Notes under the pieces: model-generated
The model's input: only the letters and a program-made list of their open reading frames with translations
What the model was told of the DNA's origin: nothing
The model's database searches: none
Shown here: positions 41,381 through 49,787 of the stretch, piece after piece
Position numbering within the stretch: the first letter of the stretch is position 1
Layout: each line of letters starts with the position of its first letter
Source of the DNA: Bradyrhizobium sp. Ce-3
Lineage (GTDB): Bacteria; Pseudomonadota; Alphaproteobacteria; Rhizobiales; Xanthobacteraceae
Length of the DNA stretch: 64,000 nucleotides
Assembly: GCF_022835695.1 (NCBI RefSeq)
Contig: NZ_BQUV01000012.1
Coordinates: forward strand, 124,001-188,000
Direction of reading: 5' to 3'
Made by a program: the position numbers and the translations under genes

Positions 41381-42191
41381 GTGATTCAAACTCCTGAACT
41401 GGAGGCTCGAATCATGCGCTACGAACTCACGGACCATGAATGGACCGCCATCAAGCCGATGCTACCGAACAAGCCGCGTGGCGTTCGTCGGGTGAACGAC
41501 AGACGGGTCCTGGATGGCATCTTCTGGGTCCTCCGATCAGGAGCACCTTGGCGTGATCTGCCGACGGCGTTTGGCCCATACACCACTTGCTACAACCGCT
41601 TCGTCAGGTGGCGGCGGGCCGGCGTTTGGGGCCGCATCGTTGAAACGCTTGCCACTGCTCATGATGCCGCTGTCCAGATGATCGACACCTCCATTGTCCG
41701 CGTGCATCAGCATGGAGCCTGCATCACAGCGAACCAGCGCCAATCGATTGGAAGGTCTCGCGGCGGGTTGACGAGCAAAATCCATGCGGTGGTCGATGGC
41801 AATGGTCTGCCGGTAAGGCTGGCGCTGAGCTCGGGTGAAGCCCATGACGTTCGACTTGCCGGAAAACTGCTGTCTCGTCTGAAATCCGGGTCAATGCTGC
41901 TTGCCGACCGTGGCTATGACGCGGACTGGATCAGAGAACTTGCCATGAAGAAGGGCGCATGGGCCAACATCCCGCCGAAAAGCAATCGCAGCGATCCGAT
42001 CTGCTTTAGCCCCTATCTCTATCGCGCTCGCAACCAGGTCGAGCGGTTCTTCAACAGGATCAAACAATGTCGTCGCGTGGCGACGCGCTAGGACAGGCCG
42101 GCCGCCAACTACCTTGCCTTCGTTCAGCTCGCGTCAATCAGGCTATGGTTGCGTCGCAATGAGTCCGCGTCCTAGGCCGCGTACTCTTAAA
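41381..42191 (+). mobile_element. IS5-family insertion sequence, ends not resolved
   Basis: The element carries one transposase frame interrupted by a stop codon. The right end is placed at the sequence shared with 37559-37577. No clear terminal inverted repeat pair could be aligned by eye, so the left end at 41381 is arbitrary. gatgtccgct occurs both at 41311 and at 42207, which might mark flanking sequence. Confidence 0.55.
41414..42175 (+). pseudogene. IS5-family transposase with a premature stop codon
   Basis: The frame starts MRYELTDHEWTAIKPMLPNK, after ggagg, and encodes a DDE transposase: MIDTSIVRVHQHG, LLADRGYDADW and RARNQVERFFNRIKQCRRVA carry the D, D and E residues. Translation stops at TAG 42089-42091 after 225 residues. 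The same frame continues for 27 more sense codons (NYLAFVQLASIRLWLRRNES, family-like) to TAG 42173-42175, so one base change shortened the C-terminus by 28 residues. All three catalytic residues remain, so activity is doubtful but not excluded. Confidence 0.8.
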
Positions 42192-42363
42192 TTGACCGCG
42201 TGAATCGATGTCCGCTTGTCCCCCAACAGCGGCGCGAAAGCGGAGAAGGGCCAATACCGGAACCGGCCCCGGCACGATCGCAAAAGGGCCGCTGCAGACC
42301 AAATTTAGCAAATGCGTTGGGCGGCCGGTGGAGAGCAGAAAATCGAACCTCGTTCGCCCCAGG

Positions 42364-42744
42364 TCAGCGTCGTCCCGTGAGTGTCTGAAGCTGCCGTCGC
42401 AGTTCGAATGACGAATATGGTTTGGAAATGAATTGGGCGCCTATCGGCATATCGGATGACGCAGGACGCGTTCTCCCGGAAGTGACTAAGAGGGAAATCA
42501 GCGGCCAGCGCTCCCGTACAACGGTGGCAAGCAGCAGGCCATCCATTGATCCGGGCATTTGAATGTCCGTGAACATGACGGTTACACCCGGGACGGATTC
42601 CAGAAGAAAGATTGCGTGATCGGCGTCGACCGCTTCCAGGACCTCGAGCCCCAGATCGCGAATGACATCGGCCGAATCCATACGGATCAGGGTCTCATCC
42701 TCGACCACCAGCACCAGATCTTTGGCTTTGCCGGATGCCGCCAC
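42364..42744 (-). CDS. stand-alone response-regulator receiver (CheY-like)
   Basis: The protein of 126 residues is a single receiver domain with no output domain. The acidic pair is in VVEDETLI, the phospho-acceptor Asp at about residue 60 in MFTDIQMPGS, the Thr/Ser in LVTSGRT, and the Lys in FISKPYSS. GTG 42744 is preferred because ggagg lies four bases upstream; another GTG at 42774 would add ten residues. It probably takes phosphate from the HWE kinase encoded 1.3 kb away, as single-domain receivers of this type often do in rhizobia. Confidence 0.85.
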   Translation of the reverse strand: MAASGKAKDLVLVVEDETLIRMDSADVIRDLGLEVLEAVDADHAIFLLESVPGVTVMFTDIQMPGSMDGLLLATVVRERWPLISLLVTSGRTRPASSDMPIGAQFISKPYSSFELRRQLQTLTGRR

Positions 42745-42779
42745 CTTTCCTCCGCTACATACCTCACGAGACACGCGGA

Positions 42780-42953
42780 CTACTTCAAGGTAGAGGCTTC
42801 CTTGGTGATGGCTGAGATCGAACTGCCCGACTTGCGAACGATATTGGCAAACTGCTCATCGGAAAGCTTCAGTCGCTTGCGCAGGATCTTGACCTGAACT
42901 TTGCTTCTTAAATCCAACGAATTGCGAAAATAGGTCGGCTTGGGTCTGTTCAT
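42780..42953 (-). CDS. small DUF3606-like protein
   Basis: This 57-residue protein has the pattern LDLRSKVQVKILRKRLKLSD then EQFANIVRKSGSSISAI, resembling DUF3606 proteins (a helix-turn-helix-like fold of unknown role). The frame is open for 200 codons more upstream, but that part has no family resemblance and a composition expected of a shadow. The binding site is weak (gagaa). It lies 35 bases before the receiver gene on the same strand. Confidence 0.6.
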   Translation of the reverse strand: MNRPKPTYFRNSLDLRSKVQVKILRKRLKLSDEQFANIVRKSGSSISAITKEASTLK

Positions 42954-43263
42954 GGTGATTCTCTGGCGATGAAGGGATGGGCTTGATCGCGACCATGCGG
43001 CGTTACCGCTCCGGCTGCGATGGTGACTGTCCCGCTCCTCGTGCAGATTCGGTCGCCATGGAAGCCAACATTGCCTGGGCCCGGTTCGTTCCGTCGTTTC
43101 AAAAACATCCCGGCACCGGTGGCAAAGGCCAGTCGTCTCAAGTCTACTTGTGGTCGAAGCACCGCGGCGGCCTGCTACGGCACTGGTCTGTTCAGCTGCA
43201 CGCACGTGAATCGAATTGCTACCAAACGGAGAAAGACCGGCACAAATGACTCGTGCTTCTCCG
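42954..43263. other. 310-base region without a recognised gene
   Basis: Several short frames exist on both strands, none with a convincing start, ribosome binding site or family resemblance. No clear hairpin was seen. It may hold the promoter for the DUF3606-like and receiver genes. Confidence 0.4.
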
Positions 43264-43506
43264 TTACTGTTTTCTGAAAATCCTGGAGCTGAAGACGGCA
43301 GAAACCTCCAGCACCGGGCCGGTCCCGTTGCGGACTTCCACCGCGAAGCGCTGGATAAGCGAGCCTTCCACAACCGCGTCGCGAGCCGCATCAACGAGTG
43401 CGCCCAGCGCCATGTCGTGCGCCGCCTCGGCGTCCGGCAGTTCGACGCCCAGCGTGTCCTTTGAGAATGTCTCTCTCGCTCTGAAATCGAAAAAATAGAG
43501 AGCCAT
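43264..43506 (-). CDS. DUF6894-like small protein
   Basis: The 80-residue protein has the pattern MALYFFDFRARETFSKDTLG, ELPDAEAAHDMALGALVDAARD, then VEVRNGTGPVLEVSAVF, as in the DUF6894 proteins abundant in Bradyrhizobium and Methylobacterium. Function unknown; these proteins often sit near two-component and stress genes. It starts ten bases after the end of the 67-residue gene upstream, so the two are likely one transcript. Confidence 0.8.
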   Translation of the reverse strand: MALYFFDFRARETFSKDTLGVELPDAEAAHDMALGALVDAARDAVVEGSLIQRFAVEVRNGTGPVLEVSAVFSSRIFRKQ

Positions 43507-43516
43507 GCGCGCCGAC

Positions 43517-43720
43517 TTATGTCGGCGACTTCAATCCGGGCGAACTGATCCATTCGTCAAGGTGCGAGGCCGTCTCGGCTTGCCGCGCATGCTTCAAGAG
43601 TGCCTCTCGTTCCTCGCTGACCGGCATGCGCGAAGCCTCTTCCCGGGCCTCTTTTGCAAAAGCCAGAAGTCGCTCTCGGAGTGGTTTTGTCTGCCTGAAA
43701 CGACGCCGCTCGATGCTCAT
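43517..43720 (-). CDS. small conserved hypothetical protein
   Basis: The 67-residue protein MSIERRRFRQTKPLRERLLA is highly charged and helical, with REALLKHARQAETASHLDEW near the C-terminus. Proteins with the ending RQAETASHxxEWxxSPGL are common in Bradyrhizobium, from recollection. A good ggag site lies upstream of ATG 43720. Function unknown. It heads the minus-strand set 67aa - DUF6894 - DUF3606 - receiver. Confidence 0.75.
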   Translation of the reverse strand: MSIERRRFRQTKPLRERLLAFAKEAREEASRMPVSEEREALLKHARQAETASHLDEWISSPGLKSPT

Positions 43721-44030
43721 GGCGCGCTCCTTTCCATCAAGAGGAAGGCGGGAGCGCTAACCGGGCGTTCTCATCACCGATAAAAGCCACGGGTCGGACG
43801 GTGATGGACTATTAATAGCCCGGTAACCCAATCGTTCCGAGTCATTTATGGAACTTCCATTGGGCTGCCCCGGAGAACACAGAGGGAACGCCGGCGCCCT
43901 GCGAAAGAGGGTCTTTGCTCCCCTCGAAGTTTCATGCATCATGGGAACACCATCCGCAGCGGCTTTTCGCCTGCAGGCGTTGGTGGCTGAGAGACAATTG
44001 CGCTCCCGCCTGTAACGTGGAGCGCCACCA
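43721..44030. other. divergent intergenic region, 310 bases
   Basis: The region separates the minus-strand small genes from the HWE kinase and must hold both promoters. It is A+T-richer in places (attaatagcccggtaac, cattta). ggaac occurs at 43851 and 43944 and gttcc at 43834, but none is followed at the right distance by cgtt, so an EcfG promoter is not supported. No ORF is convincing. Confidence 0.4.
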
Positions 44031-45188
44031 ATGACTCTAGCCTTGGAAACCGACTATCTCTCCGCTAACGAGCGGCTGCTAACAGCCAAAATTGAAGATC
44101 TCAGAGAAATTCACGGTCTAAGCCTTCGGCTTGGTGAGGCCTCCACGTTGGCCGAAGGTCTCAAGGACGTGCTGAAGACTGCTGTGAAGCTGGTCGATGC
44201 CCCTCTCGGCTCGGTGCAGTTACTCGATGGCGACGGCCAGCTCGAAATGGTCGGCCAGGTAGGTTTCGGCGCGAGCATCCTCGACGAGTTTGCCGTGGTC
44301 ACGCTGCGCGACTGTTCAACCTGTGCGGTGGCCTTGAACCGCCGCGCCCGCGTGATCGTTCGCGACCTGCGCAAAGATCATGATTTCACCGAGATCGCCG
44401 CAGCCCTCCGTTCATATGGCGCGGTAGGTGCCGTCTCCACTCCCGTCCTGGACAAAGCGGGAAATGTGCTGGCGATGTTTTCCGTGTATTGGCCCGAAGA
44501 GCATCGGCCAGACAGCCGTGAGCTGGCAGGCCTGGATCTCTGTGCAGAGCTTGCGGGTCGCCACGTTGAGCGCAGTATCGCGGCGAGAAAATTGCTCGAG
44601 CACGAGCAACGCCAGGCGCTGCTGATGCGCGAACTCGCACATCGCGGAAAGAACCTCCTCCAGGTTATTCAGTCCATCGCACGGCGCTCGCTGAGCGGCG
44701 AGCGCACGCTCGATGAGGCCCGGGAGGTTTTTATCGGACGCCTCGGCGCTTTGGCCAACACCTACAGCACGCTCACCGATGAATCCGCCGAAAGCGTTCA
44801 ACTGAAAGACATCATGACCGCAGAGCTTCGATCTCACGGCGAGCGCATCATCGTGAGCGGACCTGATGTTTTGGTTCCGGCAAGGACAGCACAAACCCTT
44901 GCGCTGGTGGTCCATGAACTGGCAACGAACGCCGCAAAATACGGCGCTCTTTCCGTGTCGGCGGGCCGTGCGGATGTCGCCTGGGAGATTAAGGACGATC
45001 GGTTTTCCCTGACGTGGACGGAGATCGGCGGCCCACCCATCCAGCCACCTGGAAAGCAGGGCTTTGGCACGGTCATGGTCACAACGGTGATTGGGCGCGA
45101 GCTTAAGTGCGAGCCGACCTTGGATTACCTGCAAGGCGGTTTTCGATATCGTTTCGACTGCTCATTGGCCTCCCTAACTGCTGCGTGA
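44031..45188 (+). CDS. GAF-domain HWE-family sensor histidine kinase
   Basis: The 385-residue soluble kinase has a GAF sensor domain (about 35-180) containing two cysteines in DCSTCAVAL, then an HWE kinase core: phospho-acceptor His204 in LMRELAHRGKNLLQ, the N-box HELATNAAKYGALS (about 295-308) and the WTEIGGPP motif that names the family. No membrane segment is present, so it senses a cytosolic cue. gtggag lies before ATG 44031. It is divergent from genes for small proteins and a stand-alone receiver, its likely partner. Confidence 0.92.
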   Translation: MTLALETDYLSANERLLTAKIEDLREIHGLSLRLGEASTLAEGLKDVLKTAVKLVDAPLGSVQLLDGDGQLEMVGQVGFGASILDEFAVVTLRDCSTCAVALNRRARVIVRDLRKDHDFTEIAAALRSYGAVGAVSTPVLDKAGNVLAMFSVYWPEEHRPDSRELAGLDLCAELAGRHVERSIAARKLLEHEQRQALLMRELAHRGKNLLQVIQSIARRSLSGERTLDEAREVFIGRLGALANTYSTLTDESAESVQLKDIMTAELRSHGERIIVSGPDVLVPARTAQTLALVVHELATNAAKYGALSVSAGRADVAWEIKDDRFSLTWTEIGGPPIQPPGKQGFGTVMVTTVIGRELKCEPTLDYLQGGFRYRFDCSLASLTAA

Positions 45189-45680
45189 GTTAAGCTGTCT
45201 ACTACACGCTCTCTGAACGCCTGAAGGATGCATGTTCGCTTCGGGTCATGAACGATAAAACTCAAGGTAAGCACAATAGGTCCGCTTTCGGGTGCATAGC
45301 GATCAGCTGCGCCTGACAGCCGAGCAATTGACAGGCTCGCCGCCAGCTACCTTGCATTTGTTCAACTCGCGTCAATCCGGTTGCGGCTGCGCCCTGGTGA
45401 GTCCGCGTCCTAGACGAGAGGCTGCGGCCGCGAATAATGCGCGTTCCCGTTCCCGCCCGCTAGCGTGGGAGCGTCAGTTGCAGAAGCCCGCAAATGTACA
45501 CGGCCTTGGGCGAGGGACGCTTGCGCGACTTCGGAATATTCGAAATGTATCCCTGAGTTGCCCGACGTGTCAAGTCTTTGGTCGGACGCCGGCGGCCCCG
45601 CCGGCTACTGTGCATGGGGTTGTTTTCGATATTTTGGCAACGCCCGCTGCGACGGCCCGTACTTCATATTGCTCCGCGTG
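45189..45680. other. intergenic region with IS remnant, no intact gene
   Basis: 492 bases hold an IS5 transposase 3' remnant (45330-45413) and, beyond it, A+T-richer sequence around gttgttttcgatattttgg (45619-45637). No frame has family features. A hairpin ggccccgccggc (45595 onward) is short. The region forms the right edge of the mosaic island. Confidence 0.5.
45330..45413 (+). pseudogene. 3' remnant of an IS5-family transposase gene
   Basis: These 84 bases align without gaps to 42092-42175, the end of the transposase gene, with 68 of 84 bases identical by hand count, ending in the same gagtccgcgtcctag. The divergence shows a different, older IS5 copy of which only the last 28 codons remain. 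Confidence 0.8.
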
Positions 45681-46634
45681 TCACTTGACGCTCTTCACGA
45701 ACTCCAGAATCTCATTCGTCAGCCGCGTATCCGGGGTGTTGATCGCATAGACCTCCGACATATGGCTGTGCTGCGGCAGCATGAAGCTGCGGGCGCAGCC
45801 GGCGGGCCGCTTGCAGCTGGCCTGCTTCAACAGCTCGAACTGCTCGACGAAGCGCGGCGGATCGAGTTCGGCCGCGGTGATCAGGAACGGGATCGGGCTC
45901 GCGACCAGGCCCTGCAGCGACGAGCGCTCGGCATAACGCGACGGGTCCGAGCCGTAATAGGCGAGTTCGGCATCGCCGGCGGGCGAAGCCGTCAGATCGT
46001 AGATGCCCGACACCATGATCGCGCCGGCGAGGCCGCCGCCCTTCACTTTGTGGAATTCGCCATGCGAGACATAGCTCGCGACATGGATCGCGCCGGCCGA
46101 CTGGCCCATCAGGAAGATGCGGCTGGGGTCGCCGCCGCGGGAGGCGATGTTCTCCGCGACCCATTGCACGATTGCGCCGATGTCTTCGGCGCCTGCCGGC
46201 CACGGAAAGGCCGGCGCCAGGCGGTAGGTGGCATTGACGCCGACAAAGCCGCTCTTCGCCGCCCACAGCATGACGTTGTCGTAGAACGGGCTGCCGGGGG
46301 CGCGCTTGTTGCCGGCGATGAAGCCGCCGCCATGGATGTAGATCAGCACCGGCCGCGGCGGCGAGGCGGTGTCCGGCGTGAAGACGTCGAGCAGATGGCG
46401 GTCGGCGGGGCCGTATTTGAGGTCGCGCTCGACCTTGACGCCCTGATAGGGCTCCTTCTGTTGCAGCGGTGCGTAGAGCGCGGCCGTCCTGGGCAGGTCG
46501 ACGACGCGGCCGAGTTCCAGGAGCTTCCAGGCCAGATCTTCCGGCATCGGATCTTGCGGCATCGGGCTTTGCTGGGCCAGCGCCGGGCCCGCGAGCATCA
46601 GGGCCGTCGCCAAAGCCGATACTGCTAGTCTCAT
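45681..46634 (-). CDS. exported alpha/beta hydrolase (esterase/lipase, HGGG type)
   Basis: The 317-residue protein has a signal peptide (MRLAVSALATALMLAGPALA, then QQ) and an esterase fold. The oxyanion motif IYIHGGGFIAGNKR, nucleophile GQSAG and a late His in MLPQHSHMSEVY are those of the hormone-sensitive-lipase/carboxylesterase group. ATG 46634 was chosen because it starts the signal peptide; ATG 46670 adds 12 residues encoded by a 12-bp tandem repeat. Substrate unknown. It is divergent from the RluA-type gene. Confidence 0.85.
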   Translation of the reverse strand: MRLAVSALATALMLAGPALAQQSPMPQDPMPEDLAWKLLELGRVVDLPRTAALYAPLQQKEPYQGVKVERDLKYGPADRHLLDVFTPDTASPPRPVLIYIHGGGFIAGNKRAPGSPFYDNVMLWAAKSGFVGVNATYRLAPAFPWPAGAEDIGAIVQWVAENIASRGGDPSRIFLMGQSAGAIHVASYVSHGEFHKVKGGGLAGAIMVSGIYDLTASPAGDAELAYYGSDPSRYAERSSLQGLVASPIPFLITAAELDPPRFVEQFELLKQASCKRPAGCARSFMLPQHSHMSEVYAINTPDTRLTNEILEFVKSVK

Positions 46635-46679
46635 TCCAAGGGTCCTTCCAAGGGGGCTTCCAAGGGGCATTCCAGGGCT
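46632..46679. repeat. 12-bp tandem repeat at the esterase start
   Basis: Four units of twelve bases (cattccaagggt, ccttccaagggg, gcttccaagggg, cattccagggct) lie in tandem and overlap the start codon and leader of the esterase gene. Unit number variation would move or change the translation start. Confidence 0.7.
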
Positions 46680-46798
46680 CTGCTCGATCGCGGACGCGGC
46701 CGAACATCGCCGACGTTGCGCCGGATTTGTACCGATTTCGCCGTGACGATTCGCGGCATTTGCGCTACCCACGGGCTTAACTTCGGAGTTGCAACCCC

Positions 46799-47992
46799 AT
46801 GAGCCGCCGCGTCAAGAGACCTCTCCGCCCAGCGAGCGACCGCGCCAAAGGCGCGCGGCCCCATCGCGGCCCGGCAGCCGAGCGGGGGCCGGCGCATCGT
46901 GGCGGCGGCAAGCCGGCGGTGCGCCTCGGCGACAAGCAGCGGGCGCCCAAGCCGTTCGTGCCCGAGCCGGAGAAGAGCGTGGCCGAGCCGCCGCCGCTGC
47001 CGACCAAGGTGCAGACCGTGGTGGTGACGGCGGACGAGGACAACATGCGCGTCGACCGCTTTCTGGAGGCGCGCTTCCCCGGCCTGTCCTTTTCCCACAT
47101 CCAGCGCATCGTTCGTAAGGGCGAGCTGCGCGTCAACGGCAAGCGCGCAGACAGCAAGGACCGGTTGGAAGAAGGGCAGAGCGTCCGCATTCCGCCGCTC
47201 AAGCTCGATACGCCGAAGGCAGCCGCCAGCCTCTCCGAAGCAGCGAAGAAGACCCTCCAGGACCTCAAGGACATGACCCTGTTCGAGGACGCCGACGTGA
47301 TGGTGCTGAACAAGCCCGCAGGTCTGGCGGTTCAGGGCGGCTCCGGCATCACGCGCAATGTCGACGACATGCTTGAGGTGATGCGCGACGCCAAGGGCCA
47401 GAAGCCGCGGCTGGTGCATCGGCTCGACCGCGAGACCTCGGGCTGCCTCCTGATCGCCAAGACACGCTTTGCCGCGACCGCTCTGACCGGCTCGTTCCGC
47501 CATCGCTCGGCGCGCAAGATCTACTGGGCGCTGGTCGCCGGCGTGCCGAAGCCGAAGCAGGGCCGGATCTCGACCTACCTCGCCAAGGAGGAGAGCGAGG
47601 AGGACAGCATCATGCGGATCGCGGCGCATGGCGACGAGGGCGCCAGCCACGCGGTGACCTACTATGCCGTCGTCGAAACATCAGCGACCAAGCTCGCCTG
47701 GGTCTCGCTCAAGCCGGTCACCGGCCGCACCCATCAATTGCGCGCCCATATGGCCCATATCGATCACGCCATCGTCGGCGACCCCAAATACTTCAACAAG
47801 GAGAACTGGCAGCTGCCGGGCGGCCTGCAGAACCGGCTGCATCTGCTCGCCCGCCGCATCGTGATTCCGCACCCGCGCGGCGGCGTGATCGACGCCACCG
47901 CGCCGCTGCCGCCGCACATGCTGCAATCCTGGAATCTGCTCGGGCTCGAGGCCGACCGCTTCGACCCGATCGAGAACGCGCCCGAGGAGTGA
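46799..47992 (+). CDS. RluA-family 23S rRNA pseudouridine synthase
   Basis: The 397-residue protein has a Lys/Arg/Pro-rich N-terminal extension (about 1-75), an S4 RNA-binding domain (RVDRFLEARFPGLSFSHIQR) and a pseudouridine synthase domain with catalytic Asp in RLVHRLDRETSGCLLIAKT. RTHQLRAHMAHIDHAIVGDP is the usual second motif. It should modify 23S rRNA or tRNA uridines; RluC-type specificity is likely because of the S4 domain and length but is not proven. Confidence 0.9.
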   Translation: MSRRVKRPLRPASDRAKGARPHRGPAAERGPAHRGGGKPAVRLGDKQRAPKPFVPEPEKSVAEPPPLPTKVQTVVVTADEDNMRVDRFLEARFPGLSFSHIQRIVRKGELRVNGKRADSKDRLEEGQSVRIPPLKLDTPKAAASLSEAAKKTLQDLKDMTLFEDADVMVLNKPAGLAVQGGSGITRNVDDMLEVMRDAKGQKPRLVHRLDRETSGCLLIAKTRFAATALTGSFRHRSARKIYWALVAGVPKPKQGRISTYLAKEESEEDSIMRIAAHGDEGASHAVTYYAVVETSATKLAWVSLKPVTGRTHQLRAHMAHIDHAIVGDPKYFNKENWQLPGGLQNRLHLLARRIVIPHPRGGVIDATAPLPPHMLQSWNLLGLEADRFDPIENAPEE

Positions 47993-48118
47993 CGCCCCCG
48001 GGGCGTGGCCTCCTGATATCGGCGCCGACAGCAAGAACGATCAAAGCGGCTCGGAGCGCCGCGGCTATGTTGCCGCGCGCCGGCCATCGCCGGCATGCAA
48101 TCATCGAAGAGGTTGTCC

Positions 48119-49333
48119 ATGATCGGGATCTGGCTGCGCATCGCGCTCTTCCTCGTCGGCTCGGCGCTCGCCTCGGTGGCGGCACATGCCGAGACCGTGG
48201 TGCTCCGCGGCGGCACGCTTTACGTATCGCCCGATGCGGCCGCGCTGCCGGATGCGGTGATCGTGATCTCAGACGGCGTCATCAGCGCGGTCGGCAAATC
48301 CGGCGATGTCACGGTGCCCCCGGATGCACGGGTGATCGATTGCGGCGGCAAGACCGTGGTTGCCGGGTTCTGGAACAGCCACGTGCATTTCACCGAACAT
48401 GTCTGGCACAACGCCGGCGAGACGCCGGCTGCACCGCTGACGCAGCACATGCAGGAGATGCTGACGCGCTGGGGCTTCACCACGGTCTGGGACCTCGGCT
48501 CCGATCCCAGGAACACGCTGCCGCTGCGCAAGCGCATCGCCGCCGGTGAAGTCGCCGGTCCCAACATCCTGCTTGCCGGCAACGTGTTTCCCAAGGGTGG
48601 TCACCCGGTCTACCTGCCGCCTGAAATTCAGCTTCCCGAGGCCGCGACGCCCGAGGAGGCGGCGAAGTGGGCACGCGACTGGCTGGCGATGGGCGAGGAT
48701 GGCATCAAGCTGTTCACCGGCGCCTTCATGGGCGACAAGCCCGTCATCAACATGGACCCCGCGATCGCCAAGGCAGCCGTCGATGTCGCGCATGCGCAGG
48801 GCAGGCCGGTGTTCGCGCACCCGCAGAACAAGATCGGCGTCGAGACGGTGATTGCATCCGACGTCGACGTGCTCGCGCACACCACGCCGAGCGAGCGGAG
48901 CTACAGCGATGACCAGCTGGCGCGGTTCAAGGCGCAGGGGACGGCGCTGATTCCGACACTGGGGCTGTTCACCACCGTCGTGCTCGACCCCAACGTCACC
49001 AACCGTCTGGTGGCCGCGACCGTCAACCAGCTCAAGCAGTTCTCGGAGAATGGCGGCACCGTGCTGTTCGGCACCGATGTCGGCTTCACCAAGCAATACG
49101 ACACCACGCAGGAATTCCAGCTGATGCACCGCGTGCTGTCGGAGCGCCAGGTGCTGGCCTCGCTGACCACCAATCCGGCGCGGTTCTTCAAGGCGGCGAA
49201 GAAGGGCAGGGTGGAGCAGGGCTTTGACGCCGATCTCGTGGTGCTCGACGGCGATCCGCTCAGCGACGTCGCCAATCTCGCGAAAGTGAGCACCACCATC
49301 CGTGCCGGTCACGTGATCTATCAGAAGCCGTGA
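48119..49333 (+). CDS. exported amidohydrolase-family protein
   Basis: The 404-residue protein has a signal peptide (MIGIWLRIALFLVGSALASV, cleavage near AHAET) and a metal-dependent TIM-barrel hydrolase. Metal ligands are visible as NSHVHFTEH (HxH), GIKLFTGAF (Lys), FAHPQN (His), VLAHTTP (His) and FGTDVGF (Asp), the imidazolonepropionase/prolidase-like set. ATG 48119 is preferred, with agagg upstream and the signal peptide at once; ATG 48095 is eight codons earlier. It acts in the periplasm on an unknown amide or cyclic substrate. Confidence 0.87.
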   Translation: MIGIWLRIALFLVGSALASVAAHAETVVLRGGTLYVSPDAAALPDAVIVISDGVISAVGKSGDVTVPPDARVIDCGGKTVVAGFWNSHVHFTEHVWHNAGETPAAPLTQHMQEMLTRWGFTTVWDLGSDPRNTLPLRKRIAAGEVAGPNILLAGNVFPKGGHPVYLPPEIQLPEAATPEEAAKWARDWLAMGEDGIKLFTGAFMGDKPVINMDPAIAKAAVDVAHAQGRPVFAHPQNKIGVETVIASDVDVLAHTTPSERSYSDDQLARFKAQGTALIPTLGLFTTVVLDPNVTNRLVAATVNQLKQFSENGGTVLFGTDVGFTKQYDTTQEFQLMHRVLSERQVLASLTTNPARFFKAAKKGRVEQGFDADLVVLDGDPLSDVANLAKVSTTIRAGHVIYQKP

Positions 49334-49423
49334 ACGCTGGCCGGGGAACTCGCATGTCAAGGGCGGCGTTGACGTATGCGGCGGTCACTTGAACCGTGGC
49401 CGCTCCGTCACGAGATATGGACC

Positions 49424-49744
49424 ATGAAGCGATCCCTGATTGTTGCCGGCACCTTGCTCTGGGCGGCGGGCGCGTTCGCCGGCCCTGCGCAACCCGTTCA
49501 GCCCGGCGCCTCGATCATCTTGAGCCCGTCGCTGCCACCGCCGCCTCCGCCGCTGCCGTCGCCGAAGATCGAGGTGCCGCCCGTCCCCAAGATGGACGCG
49601 GTGACGCAACCGAACCTCCGCTCCCCGCCGCGCAGTTCGTTCGGTGACCGCGTCGGCCGGTGCCTGGACCAGGCCGCAGCCGCCGGTGTGCACCCCGGCG
49701 ATCGCGCCGCCTATTCGCGATCCTGCGCCAACAGCCGTGACTGA
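49424..49744 (+). CDS. small exported proline-rich protein
   Basis: The 106-residue product has a signal peptide MKRSLIVAGTLLWAAGAFAG, a Pro-rich stretch SLPPPPPPLPSPKIEVPPVP, and a C-terminal part with two cysteines (RVGRCLDQAAAAGV, RSCANSRD) that could form a disulphide. No family is recognised. ATG 49424 gives a clean signal peptide; the frame extends upstream without one. Confidence 0.65.
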   Translation: MKRSLIVAGTLLWAAGAFAGPAQPVQPGASIILSPSLPPPPPPLPSPKIEVPPVPKMDAVTQPNLRSPPRSSFGDRVGRCLDQAAAAGVHPGDRAAYSRSCANSRD

Positions 49745-49787
49745 GGCGCGAGGGCGTGACATCGATCCATTGGCGCGCTTCGTCGGC

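Noticed and set aside
42780-43553. 257-codon version of the DUF3606-like gene
   Set aside because: Only the last 57 codons look like protein-coding family sequence; the upstream part overlaps the DUF6894-like gene and has shadow-like composition.
43834-43970. EcfG-type (general stress) promoters near ggaac/gttcc motifs
   Set aside because: No cgtt-type -10 element was found at 16-17 bp from any of the three motifs.
45465-46628. 387-codon plus-strand frame opposite the esterase
   Set aside because: The esterase frame has signal peptide, HGGG and GQSAG motifs; the opposite frame has none.
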